Source of the DNA: Oxalobacteraceae bacterium UBA6704
GTDB taxonomy: Bacteria > Pseudomonadota > Gammaproteobacteria > Burkholderiales > Burkholderiaceae_D
Assembly (NCBI GenBank): GCA_002454505.1
Contig: DKJA01000074.1
Location: 1 to 11,917, forward strand
Direction: 5' to 3'
DNA: 11,917 nucleotides
The notes beneath the pieces are model-generated. The model was given only the letters and a program-made list of their open reading frames with translations. It was not told the DNA's origin and searched no databases. Made by a program: the position numbers and the translations under genes. Each line of letters starts with the position of its first letter. The stretch's first letter is position 1. Shown here piece after piece: positions 1 through 5,571 of this stretch.

Positions 1-2116
1 CGATCCACAGCGTGCGTGCCAACATCGCGTGGGCCGCCACGCCGCCATCGACCTGCAGCATCACGCGGGCCGGACGGCGGCCGGGCAGCGCGGCGATGGC
101 GCGGTAGCCGGCCATGCGGGCCTCGGCAAAGCGGCCGCTGTGGTAGCTGGTGAGCGCATCGACCCGGTGCGCCAGCAGCCGCGCCATCGGCTCGCTGCTG
201 CCCTGGACCAGCGCGGCCATGTCGGCCGCCTGGCCCAGCGCGCGCCGGTAATGCCCGGCGGTGACCAGCGAGATGCAGACGCCCCAGTGCGCGTGCAGCT
301 GCGCTGCGGTGTCGCCGAAGGTGCAGTCCTGCAGCGCCTGTTCGAACAGGCCGAGCATCTGTTCGGTCGTGGCCTGCGTGTGCCACAGCGTGTTGCCCAG
401 CGCTAGGCGCAGCTGGGTGGCGGTACGGCCATGGTCGCCGGCCGGATGCGCGGCCAGCGCGCGCAGCAGCCGTTCGCGGTATTCGGCCAGCTGCGAGCCG
501 TGGAACCACAGCGCGGCGGACGCCATCGTCAGGTCGAAGGCCAGCGCCGGTTCGTGCGGCAGTGCCCAGTCCAGCGCCAGGCGCACGTCGGCCAGCAGGT
601 GGCCGTAGCGGGCCTCCCACTGCGCGCTGTTCATGGCCGGCAGGTCGGCCAGCGAGGCGCTCATCAGGTCGTGCACCCAGGCGGCATGGCGGTGCTGCGT
701 ATCGCGGCACTCGCCGCTGTCATCCAGCAAGCGGCTGGCGTAGGCGCGCGTGACGGTCAGCAGCCGGTACGGCGCCGCCTGCGCATGCTGGTCCAGGCTC
801 ACCAGCGACTTCGCCACGAGGCCTGTCAGCGCCTGGAAGGCGGCATCGGCATCGATGTCGTCGCCGGCCATGCGCAGCGCCGATTCGAGATCGAAGCGGC
901 CGCGGAACACGGACAGCCGGCGGAACAGCCGCTGCTCGCCATCGTCCAGCAGCGCGAGGCTCCAGTCCAGCGCGGCCGCCATCGTCTGGTGCCGTGCCAG
1001 CACGGTGCGCCCGCCGACGGTGCGCAGCTGCATGTGCGCATCCAGCCGGGCCGCCAGGTCGGGCAGCGTCATCACGGACAGGCGTGCCGCCACCAGTTCG
1101 AGCGCCAGCGGAATGCCATCGAGTTGCTGGCAGACGGCCGCCAGCAGCGGCGCCTGCCGGTCGTGGAACGGACCGCCGCCGGCGGCGGTGGCGCGCAGCA
1201 CGAACAGTTCGATGGCCGGGTAGCGCAGCGCCTCGGCCAGCGTCAGGCGCAGGCCCGGCACCGGCACGGCCAGCGCACCGAGGCGGTGGACGGCCTCGCC
1301 GGGCAGCCGCAGCGCTTCGCGGCTGGTGGCCAGCACATACAGGCCGTCGGCGCCTTCCCACAGCGCCGTGACGATCGGCGCCAGCGCTTCCAGCACGTGC
1401 TCGCAGTTGTCCAGCAGGAGCAGCGTGGGGCGCTGCGCGAGACGGGTGCGCAGGCTGTCGACGGAGCCGTTCAGGTCCGCACCGACGCCCAGCGCGGCGC
1501 CGATCGCGCCCAGCACCTGCGCGGTGGTCAGCGCCGGCGCCAGGTCGACAAACACGGTGGCGCCCCGCTGCTGCGCCGCCCAGCGGCGCGCCACGGCCAC
1601 GGCGGTCGCCGTCTTGCCGATGCCGCCGGGGCCGATGAGCGTCAGCAGCATGTCCCGGCCCAGCAGCGCGGCGATGCAGTCGATATCCTCTTCGCGGCCG
1701 AACAGCCGTTCGCCGCGCGGCGGCAGGCCGGGCACGCCCCGCTGCGGCAGCCGTGCCACGGAGGCCGGCGCATCGGGCTCGCGCTGCGGCGGCTCGGCAA
1801 GCGGTTCGACGGTGCCGCAGAAGCTGTAGCCGCGCAGCGGCACGTTGACGATCCAGTCGGTGCCGTGCGGTGGCGGCGCGACCAGCGCCTTGCGCAGCAT
1901 CGACACGTGCACGCGCACGCTGGAATCGTCGACGACGATGTCGCCCCACACGGCCGTCATCAGCTCGGCCTTGCTGAGCACTTCGCCGGCCCGGCGCACC
2001 AGCGCCACCAGCAGTTCGAACGAGCGCGCGCCCAGCTGCACTTCGCTGCCGCCGTGCTCCAGGCGGCGGCGCGCCGTCGATAAAATATAGGGCCCGAAGC
2101 GCCACGCCTCATCCAC
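1..2116 (-). CDS. Winged-helix/ATPase fusion regulator (OmpR-type DNA-binding domain + NB-ARC-like NTPase), C-terminus cut by window edge
   Basis: The reading frame opens at a GTG whose first base is 2116 and stays open to the left edge, giving 705 visible residues with no stop. Residues about 5-100 form an OmpR/PhoB-type winged helix (FGPYILSTARRRL at the start, SVRVHVSMLRKAL in the recognition region, LRGYSF in the wing). A short linker leads to an NTPase domain with Walker A GPGGIGKT (162-169), Walker B LLLLDNCEH (232-240) and an ATSRE sensor motif (263-267). The remainder is Leu/Ala/Arg-rich helical sequence resembling the TPR-like C-terminus of this family. This is the architecture of predicted ATPase-type transcriptional regulators common in Burkholderiales; their targets and signals are mostly unknown. 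GTG was chosen because an AGGAG lies 7 bases upstream and the winged-helix fold begins directly after it. It is divergent from the MocR gene. A long Arg/Ala-rich minus-strand frame (720-2105) within it is a shadow. Confidence 0.85.
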   Translation of the reverse strand, partial: MDEAWRFGPYILSTARRRLEHGGSEVQLGARSFELLVALVRRAGEVLSKAELMTAVWGDIVVDDSSVRVHVSMLRKALVAPPPHGTDWIVNVPLRGYSFCGTVEPLAEPPQREPDAPASVARLPQRGVPGLPPRGERLFGREEDIDCIAALLGRDMLLTLIGPGGIGKTATAVAVARRWAAQQRGATVFVDLAPALTTAQVLGAIGAALGVGADLNGSVDSLRTRLAQRPTLLLLDNCEHVLEALAPIVTALWEGADGLYVLATSREALRLPGEAVHRLGALAVPVPGLRLTLAEALRYPAIELFVLRATAAGGGPFHDRQAPLLAAVCQQLDGIPLALELVAARLSVMTLPDLAARLDAHMQLRTVGGRTVLARHQTMAAALDWSLALLDDGEQRLFRRLSVFRGRFDLESALRMAGDDIDADAAFQALTGLVAKSLVSLDQHAQAAPYRLLTVTRAYASRLLDDSGECRDTQHRHAAWVHDLMSASLADLPAMNSAQWEARYGHLLADVRLALDWALPHEPALAFDLTMASAALWFHGSQLAEYRERLLRALAAHPAGDHGRTATQLRLALGNTLWHTQATTEQMLGLFEQALQDCTFGDTAAQLHAHWGVCISLVTAGHYRRALGQAADMAALVQGSSEPMARLLAHRVDALTSYHSGRFAEARMAGYRAIAALPGRRPARVMLQVDGGVAAHAMLARTLWI

Positions 2117-2123
2117 TTGCCTT

Positions 2124-2128
2124 CTCCT
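2124..2128 (-). promoter_or_regulatory. Ribosome binding site of the winged-helix/ATPase regulator
   Basis: On the minus strand AGGAG is followed by seven bases and then GTG at 2116. The strong Shine-Dalgarno match decides in favour of the GTG start over the ATG at 2105, which is in another frame. Confidence 0.7.
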
Positions 2129-2153
2129 CGTCGTCATCGGCCGCATGCGCCCA

Positions 2154-2169
2154 TCTCCCAAACGGGAGA
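2154..2169 (-). repeat. Small inverted repeat in the probable leader of the ATPase regulator
   Basis: TCTCCC (2154-2159) and GGGAGA (2164-2169) form a 6-bp stem with a 4-base loop. A perfect 8-bp palindrome CGCATGCG lies just beside it at 2142-2149. Both would fall in the 5' leader of the minus-strand gene if transcription begins near 2211. There is no U-tract, so this is not an intrinsic terminator. It may be a leader structure or a degenerate dispersed hairpin repeat. Confidence 0.4.
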
Positions 2170-2217
2170 GCTGAAGGAGCGAAGGCGGGATGGCTGCCCA
2201 CCTGGCCGTACAGTGAG

Positions 2218-2244
2218 AGGATAGACGGACATGACTTTTGACAA
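2218..2244 (-). promoter_or_regulatory. Possible promoter of the ATPase regulator
   Basis: On the minus strand TTGTCA (2244-2239) is followed after 15 bases by TATCCT (2223-2218). The short spacer makes it suboptimal, as expected for a promoter needing an activator. A TGGTCCA motif abuts the -35 at 2245-2252. The call rests only on sequence match. Confidence 0.25.
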
Positions 2245-2294
2245 ATGGTCCATCATTTCACTTTTCATGTGGTCCAAAAAGACGATGGACCACA
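2245..2294. promoter_or_regulatory. Cluster of TGGTCCA operator-like motifs (direct repeat plus 9-bp inverted repeat)
   Basis: ATGGTCCA (2245-2252) recurs as GTGGTCCA (2269-2276), a direct repeat with a 24-base period. The second copy also forms a perfect inverted repeat: TGTGGTCCA (2268-2276) against TGGACCACA (2286-2294) with a 9-base spacer. MocR-family regulators such as GabR, TauR and PdxR are known to bind direct repeats, sometimes combined with an inverted copy, and a MocR gene is the neighbour, so it is the first candidate to bind here. A consensus-like TTGACA (2238-2243, plus strand) abuts the array but lacks a good -10. Confidence 0.5.
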
Positions 2295-2586
2295 AGTCGC
2301 CGTGCCGAAAACAGGGCTTGTCCACCCTGCCGCAGGCCGGCTGGCCATTCGGCGCCGCGGATCTGCCGCTGGCGCCGGCAAAGTCATGAAAAAGCGCGTC
2401 GCGGCCAGGGCCATCGTGATCGCATGACCGGGCCATTCGACGCGAAAAACATGCTTTGCCGCTGGGCCATTGATGTTGCGCAGGCAGGCCATGGCGGCCA
2501 CGGCGCCTGCAACGGCGCGGCTTCTTGCCGGACGGCGCGCGATGGCCCAGGAGCCAGCCGCTCTTCTGGCCGGCCGGGTCCGGTGG

Positions 2587-2592
2587 CATAAT
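2587..2592 (+). promoter_or_regulatory. -10 element of the MocR-type regulator gene
   Basis: CATAAT matches the sigma-70 -10 consensus in five of six positions. The expected transcription start, about seven bases downstream, falls at 2599-2601, on or next to the ATG at 2601. There is no Shine-Dalgarno sequence between them. The -35 region (about 2564-2569, TTCTGG) is weak. Confidence 0.45.
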
Positions 2593-2600
2593 CGCCCGTC

Positions 2601-4025
2601 ATGACGCAACCTTCCTATCTCCCCGAAGTCTTCTCGTTCGACAGCGCCAGTGCCGTTCCCCTGTACCGGCAACTCTATCAACGCGTGCGCGAGGCCGTCG
2701 ATTCCGGCGTGCTGCGCCCCGGCGACCGCGTGCCCGCCACCCGCGTGCTGGCGCAGGAACTGGGCCTGGCACGCGGCACGGTGGCATCGGCGTATTCGCT
2801 GCTGACGGCCGAGGGCTACCTGGAAGTGCGCGGCGCCGCCGGCTGCGTCATCGCCGCCAAGCACCCGCCCGGCCCGCAGCCGCGCGTGCAGCGGCAGCGC
2901 AGCACGCCGCTGCCGCTCGATGTCGGCGGCGCCATGATGCCGCAGCCGTTCCAGATGGGGCTACCCGCGCTGGATGTCTTCCCCCGCAAGGTGTGGGCAC
3001 GGCTGGCGGCGCGCGTGGCCCGCGCCACCCAGCAGCGGCACATGCTGAAGGAAACCGTGTTCGGCGCGCCGGCGCTGCGCGCGTCGATCGCCAGCTACCT
3101 GCAGCTGTCGCGCGGCATCGACTGCACGCCGGAGCAGATCTTCGTCACGCCCGGCTACCGCGAATCGGTGGGCCTGATCATGCGCGCGCTGCTCGCGCCG
3201 GGGGAACAGGTGTGGGCCGAGGACCCGTGCTTCCCGCCCACGCGCCAGCTGCTCAATGGCCTGGGCCTGCAGGCGGTGGCGGTGCCGGTCGACCAGGACG
3301 GCATCGACGTCGTGCAGGGCATGGCGGCGGCGCCCGATGCCCGCGCGGCCATCGTCACGCCGGCCCACCAGAGCCCGTTGACGGTGACGCTGTCGGGCCC
3401 GCGCCGGCTGGCCTTGCTGGCCTGGGCCGGCGCTGCCCGCGCCTGGATCATCGAAGACGATTACGACGGCGAGTTCCGCTTCGCCAGCCGGCCGCTGCCC
3501 GCGCTGGCCAGCATGGACAAGCATGGCCGCGTGATCTACTGCGGCACGTTCAGCAAGGTGATGTTCCCGTCGCTGCGGCTCGATTACGTGGTGGTGCCGC
3601 CGGCGCTGGTCGAACGCTTCGAGGACGTGGCCAGCCTGCTGTCCAGCGGCAGCCCCGTGCTGACGCAGCAGATCGTCAGCGAATTCATGCAGGAAGGGCA
3701 TTTCGCCCGCCATATCCAGCGCATGCGCCGGCTGTATGCGGAACGCCGCGAGCTGGTGGCCACGGCGCTGACCGCCGCGCTGGGCAAGCGGCTCGACATC
3801 GCGCCGCAGTCGGGCGGCATGCACCTGCTGGCCCGCACGCCGCATGGCATCGACCGCGACATCGCCGCGCGGCTGCGCGAACAGGGCATGGCCGCGCAAC
3901 CGCTGTCGCCGTGGTACACCACCGCGACGCCGCAAAGCGCCCTGCTGATGAGCTTTACGAATATCGCCACGGCGGCCCAGGCCGAGGAGCTGGGGCGGCG
4001 CGTGGCGCAGGCGCTGGAAGGCTGA
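2601..4025 (+). CDS. MocR/GabR-type transcriptional regulator (GntR wHTH + PLP-dependent aminotransferase-like domain)
   Basis: The protein has 474 residues, the usual size for the MocR subfamily. Residues about 18-85 are a GntR winged helix (VPLYRQLYQRVREAV, then LARGTVASAYSLLTAEGYL). Residues about 110-474 are a class I aminotransferase-like fold. IIEDDYDGEF places the pyridine-binding Asp at 286, and GTFSKVMFPSLRLDYVV places the PLP lysine at 319; the 33-residue spacing equals that of D279 and K312 in GabR. Such proteins bind PLP, often with an amino acid or vitamin B6 compound as effector, and act as cytoplasmic DNA-binding switches rather than as transaminases. The start is supported by the beginning of the domain and the -10 just upstream; no ribosome binding site is visible. 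The effector and target cannot be read from the sequence. The TGGTCCA cluster about 300 bases upstream is its likely operator. No aminotransferase, transporter or B6 gene is adjacent. Confidence 0.92.
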   Translation: MTQPSYLPEVFSFDSASAVPLYRQLYQRVREAVDSGVLRPGDRVPATRVLAQELGLARGTVASAYSLLTAEGYLEVRGAAGCVIAAKHPPGPQPRVQRQRSTPLPLDVGGAMMPQPFQMGLPALDVFPRKVWARLAARVARATQQRHMLKETVFGAPALRASIASYLQLSRGIDCTPEQIFVTPGYRESVGLIMRALLAPGEQVWAEDPCFPPTRQLLNGLGLQAVAVPVDQDGIDVVQGMAAAPDARAAIVTPAHQSPLTVTLSGPRRLALLAWAGAARAWIIEDDYDGEFRFASRPLPALASMDKHGRVIYCGTFSKVMFPSLRLDYVVVPPALVERFEDVASLLSSGSPVLTQQIVSEFMQEGHFARHIQRMRRLYAERRELVATALTAALGKRLDIAPQSGGMHLLARTPHGIDRDIAARLREQGMAAQPLSPWYTTATPQSALLMSFTNIATAAQAEELGRRVAQALEG

Positions 4026-4026
4026 T

Positions 4027-4046
4027 CCGGTAATCGCATGTACCGG
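4027..4046. repeat. Hairpin immediately after the MocR stop codon
   Basis: CCGGTA (4027-4032) and TACCGG (4041-4046) form a perfect 6-bp stem with an 8-base loop, one base after the MocR stop. It lacks a T-run, so at most it is a weak or Rho-assisted terminator or an mRNA 3' end stabiliser. Confidence 0.4.
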
Positions 4047-4057
4047 CAGGCGCCGCG

Positions 4058-4075
4058 GATACACGGCGATACACG
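4058..4075. promoter_or_regulatory. 10-bp-period direct repeat upstream of the response regulator gene
   Basis: GATACACG occurs twice, at 4058-4065 and 4068-4075, exactly one helical turn apart. OmpR/PhoB-family response regulators bind tandem half-sites with a 10-11 bp period, and the gene 55 bases downstream encodes one. A -10-like CACAAT (4094-4099) has no recognisable -35; the repeat sits where the -35 should be, which fits activator-dependent autoregulation. Confidence 0.4.
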
Positions 4076-4129
4076 CGGCCGCGCCGGTGCAGGCACAATA
4101 CGCCCTGACAGCCATGACAAGGAGGGCGA

Positions 4130-4864
4130 ATGGATTCGGACCACGTACTGATCGTCGACGACGACCGCGAGATCCGCGAACTGCTGGTGAGCTACCTGGA
4201 ACGCAACGGCGTGCAGGCCACGGCCGTCGGCAACGGCCGGCAGATGCGCGACACGCTGGCGGCCCAGCGCGTGGACCTGATCGTGCTGGACCTGATGCTG
4301 CCCGGCGAGGACGGCCTGACGCTGTGCCGCGACCTGCGTGCCGGCCCGCACCGCCAGGTGCCCGTGCTGATGCTGACCGCCCGTTCCGACGAGGCGGACC
4401 GCATCCTCGGCCTGGAGATGGGTGCCGACGATTACCTGGTCAAGCCGTTTGCCGCGCGCGAGCTGCTGGCCCGCGTGCGCGCCGTGCTGCGCCGCGCCCG
4501 CATGCTGCCGCCCAACCTGCAGGTGACGGAGGCGGCCAGCCTGCTGGCATTCGGCGACTGGCAGCTGGACACTGTGGCGCGCCACCTGCTCACGCACGAG
4601 GGTACGGTCGTCACGCTGACCGGCGCGGAATACCGGCTGCTGCGCGTGTTCCTCGACCACCCGCAGCGCGTGCTGACGCGCGACCAGCTGCTGCAGCTGA
4701 CGCAGGGCCGCGATGCCGATGCCTTCGACCGTTCGATCGACCTGCTGGTCAGCCGGCTGCGCCAGCGGCTGCGCGACGACGCGCGGGAACCCCGGTACAT
4801 CAAGACGCTGCGGCACGAGGGCTATGTGTTCTCGTGCGCCGTCACGGTCAAGACGGCATATTGA
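4130..4864 (+). CDS. OmpR-family response regulator (orphan in this window)
   Basis: The protein has 244 residues with standard two-domain layout. The receiver domain (about 5-120) contains the acidic pair at D10/D11 (LIVDDD), the phospho-acceptor D54 (LIVLDLMLP), T83 (LMLTARS) and K105 (YLVKPF), so all catalytic positions are intact. The DNA-binding winged helix spans about 138-238 (LTGAEYRLLRVF, FDRSIDLLVSRLRQRLR, YIKTLRHEGYVF). It is preceded by AAGGAGGG at 4119-4126, a strong ribosome binding site a few bases before the ATG. The upstream GATACACG repeat suggests autoregulation. No histidine kinase gene lies beside it, and both flanking genes are regulators of other families, so its signal is unknown. 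It is close in type to OmpR/TctD-like regulators, but I do not assign a symbol. Confidence 0.93.
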   Translation: MDSDHVLIVDDDREIRELLVSYLERNGVQATAVGNGRQMRDTLAAQRVDLIVLDLMLPGEDGLTLCRDLRAGPHRQVPVLMLTARSDEADRILGLEMGADDYLVKPFAARELLARVRAVLRRARMLPPNLQVTEAASLLAFGDWQLDTVARHLLTHEGTVVTLTGAEYRLLRVFLDHPQRVLTRDQLLQLTQGRDADAFDRSIDLLVSRLRQRLRDDAREPRYIKTLRHEGYVFSCAVTVKTAY

Positions 4865-4886
4865 ACGCAGGCGGCTTGCACATGTG

Positions 4887-4914
4887 TTGACAAGCGCCCG
4901 CCATCCATTAAGAT
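4887..4914 (+). promoter_or_regulatory. Sigma-70 promoter of nsrR
   Basis: TTGACA (4887-4892) is a perfect -35, followed after 16 bases by TAAGAT (4909-4914) as -10. Transcription would begin near 4921 and give a leader of about 23 bases. The -10 overlaps the left half of the NsrR operator, the geometry of repression by blocking RNA polymerase. Confidence 0.7.
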
Positions 4915-4932
4915 GTAATGAATATATATCTT
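4910..4932. promoter_or_regulatory. NsrR operator in the nsrR promoter
   Basis: This is a 23-base dyad of the 11-1-11 form. The left half AAGATGTAATG and right half ATATATATCTT flank a central A at 4921; 8 of 11 position pairs are complementary. The outer AAGAT and ATCTT equal the ends of the enterobacterial NsrR consensus. The position over the -10 and start site of nsrR indicates autorepression. Binding is inferred from sequence only. Confidence 0.7.
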
Positions 4933-4943
4933 ATGGACGAGCC

Positions 4944-5438
4944 ATGCGTCTGACCTCCTTCACCGATTACACGCTGCGCATGCTGCTGCACCTGGCGGCC
5001 GACGAACAGCGCCTGGTCACCATCCACGACATGGCCGACCTGCACGGCATCTCGAAGAACCACCTGATGAAGGTCGTGTATGAGCTGGGGCGGGCCGGCA
5101 TCGTCGAGACGGTGCGTGGACGGAACGGCGGCTTTCGCCTGCGGCGCCGGCCGGAGGAAATCAATGTCGGCGCCGTCGTCCGGCTGGCCGAGGGCGACTT
5201 CCACATGGCCGAATGCTTCGATCCGGCCGGCGGGCGCTGCTGCTTCTCGCCCGGCTGCGGGCTGCAGCACGTGCTGGGCCGCGCCACCGATGCCTACCTG
5301 GCGGAACTGGACCGGCACACGCTGGCGGCGTTGCTGCGCATGCCGCAGCACGCCAGCCCTGTGCACGTGATGCGCCGGCTGGCCACGCCGGATGCTGCGC
5401 AGGCCAACCAACCACTTTTGAACGGGGCCATCGAATAG
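4944..5438 (+). CDS. nsrR: NsrR, Rrf2-family nitric-oxide-sensing Fe-S repressor
   Basis: The protein has 164 residues. It begins MRLTSFTDYTLRMLLHLA, the NsrR signature start (E. coli NsrR begins MQLTSFTDYGLRAL), followed by the Rrf2 helix-turn-helix with ISKNHLMKVVYELGRAGIVETVRGRNGGFRL (36-66). Cluster cysteines are C91, C99 and C105 in a C-X7-C-X5-C arrangement, with an extra C100. D8, the fourth ligand in Streptomyces coelicolor NsrR, is conserved. The family holds a [4Fe-4S] cluster that reacts with NO, releasing DNA. The C-terminal tail after about residue 140 is longer than in E. coli. The ATG at 4944 was chosen over upstream in-frame starts because the signature begins there and a promoter lies at 4887-4914; the ribosome site GGACGAG is modest. 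Its probable targets are its own gene and the downstream ncgABC-nirK operon. Confidence 0.93.
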   Translation: MRLTSFTDYTLRMLLHLAADEQRLVTIHDMADLHGISKNHLMKVVYELGRAGIVETVRGRNGGFRLRRRPEEINVGAVVRLAEGDFHMAECFDPAGGRCCFSPGCGLQHVLGRATDAYLAELDRHTLAALLRMPQHASPVHVMRRLATPDAAQANQPLLNGAIE

Positions 5439-5463
5439 CCCCAGCCGGCATAAGGGTTCCCTT
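5424..5463 (+). repeat. Two short inverted repeats at the 3' end of nsrR
   Basis: GGGGC (5424-5428) pairs with GCCCC (5438-5442) around the nsrR stop codon. AAGGG (5452-5456) pairs with CCCTT (5459-5463) with a two-base gap. Neither is followed by a T-run, so they may help end or stabilise the nsrR transcript but are not convincing intrinsic terminators. Confidence 0.3.
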
Positions 5464-5490
5464 GCGCAACACTAAAAACATATATACGAT
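5462..5490 (+). promoter_or_regulatory. Probable promoter of the ncgABC-nirK operon
   Basis: TTGCGC (5462-5467) and TACGAT (5485-5490) are 17 bases apart, giving a predicted start near 5497 and a leader of about 75 bases. The -10 lies inside an NsrR-type dyad, as in the nsrR promoter. The surrounding AT-rich block (about 5471-5500 and 5534-5562) stands out sharply from the GC-rich coding sequence. The first element is also a perfect palindrome, TTGCGCAA (5462-5469). An alternative pair, TTGGGG (5528-5533) and TATATG (5552-5557), would leave almost no leader and is less likely. Confidence 0.5.
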
Positions 5491-5499
5491 ATGCATGTT
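5477..5499. promoter_or_regulatory. NsrR operator 1 upstream of ncgA
   Basis: This 23-base dyad has half-sites AACATATATAC and ATATGCATGTT around a central G at 5488; 8 of 11 position pairs are complementary. Length and 11-1-11 spacing equal those of the operator in front of nsrR, with C for G at the third position. It covers the proposed -10 and start site of the operon. Confidence 0.6.
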
Positions 5500-5504
5500 T
5501 ATTG

Positions 5505-5529
5505 CCGCATCGCCCCGCGGTTTTTTTTT
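5505..5529 (+). terminator. Short GC hairpin followed by a T9 tract in the nsrR-ncgA gap
   Basis: CCGC (5505-5508) and GCGG (5517-5520) form a 4-bp stem with an 8-base loop, directly followed by nine T residues (5521-5529). It resembles a weak intrinsic terminator. It could end the nsrR transcript or, because it lies downstream of the proposed ncgA start site, act as an attenuator in the ncgA leader. The loop CCCC (5513-5516) could instead pair with GGGG (5530-5533). Confidence 0.4.
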
Positions 5530-5536
5530 GGGGATT

Positions 5537-5559
5537 AAGAAGTATTTGAAATATATGTT
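5537..5559. promoter_or_regulatory. NsrR operator 2 upstream of ncgA
   Basis: Half-sites AAGAAGTATTT and AAATATATGTT flank a central G at 5548. Eight of 11 pairs are complementary, and by my alignment 17 of 23 positions equal the E. coli NsrR consensus. It is centred 60 bases downstream of operator 1 and ends 12 bases before the ncgA ATG, so it could act as a roadblock or through cooperative binding. Confidence 0.55.
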
Positions 5560-5571
5560 CAAGGGGATTCC

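Larger units (their letters stand above)
2117..2600. other. 484-base divergent intergenic region without a convincing gene
   Basis: This stretch separates the minus-strand ATPase regulator from the plus-strand MocR gene. Small open frames exist on both strands (for example 2245-2427 on plus and 2134-2589 on minus), but none has a ribosome binding site or a recognisable protein. It holds a short hairpin (2154-2169), a possible minus-strand promoter, the TGGTCCA motif cluster (2245-2294) and a -10 element next to the MocR start. Bases about 2300-2580 are GC-rich with several GGCCAT copies (near 2340, 2410, 2432, 2466 and 2488) to which I cannot assign a role. Confidence 0.6.

Noticed and set aside
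431..2083. 550-codon plus-strand open frame opposite the ATPase regulator
   Set aside because: The minus strand carries an uninterrupted winged-helix/ATPase protein with Walker motifs in this span. The plus frame is low-complexity Gln/Arg/Ala sequence and has no ribosome binding site.
720..2105. 461-codon minus-strand frame starting at an ATG inside the ATPase regulator
   Set aside because: It is out of frame with the regulator and is Arg/Ala-rich shadow sequence. The frame from GTG 2116 has the motifs and the Shine-Dalgarno.
2245..2427. 60-codon plus-strand open frame beginning in the TGGTCCA array
   Set aside because: It has no ribosome binding site or recognisable protein, and its start codon is part of the repeated motif itself.
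2134..2589. 151-codon minus-strand open frame in the divergent intergenic region
   Set aside because: Its amino-acid composition is atypical, it has no Shine-Dalgarno or family resemblance, and it runs through the hairpin and operator-like repeats.
5546..5562. FNR/DNR-like box TTGAA...TTCAA upstream of ncgA
   Set aside because: The half-sites are 7 bases apart instead of the 4 of TTGAT-N4-ATCAA, and the segment is better explained as part of an NsrR-type dyad.
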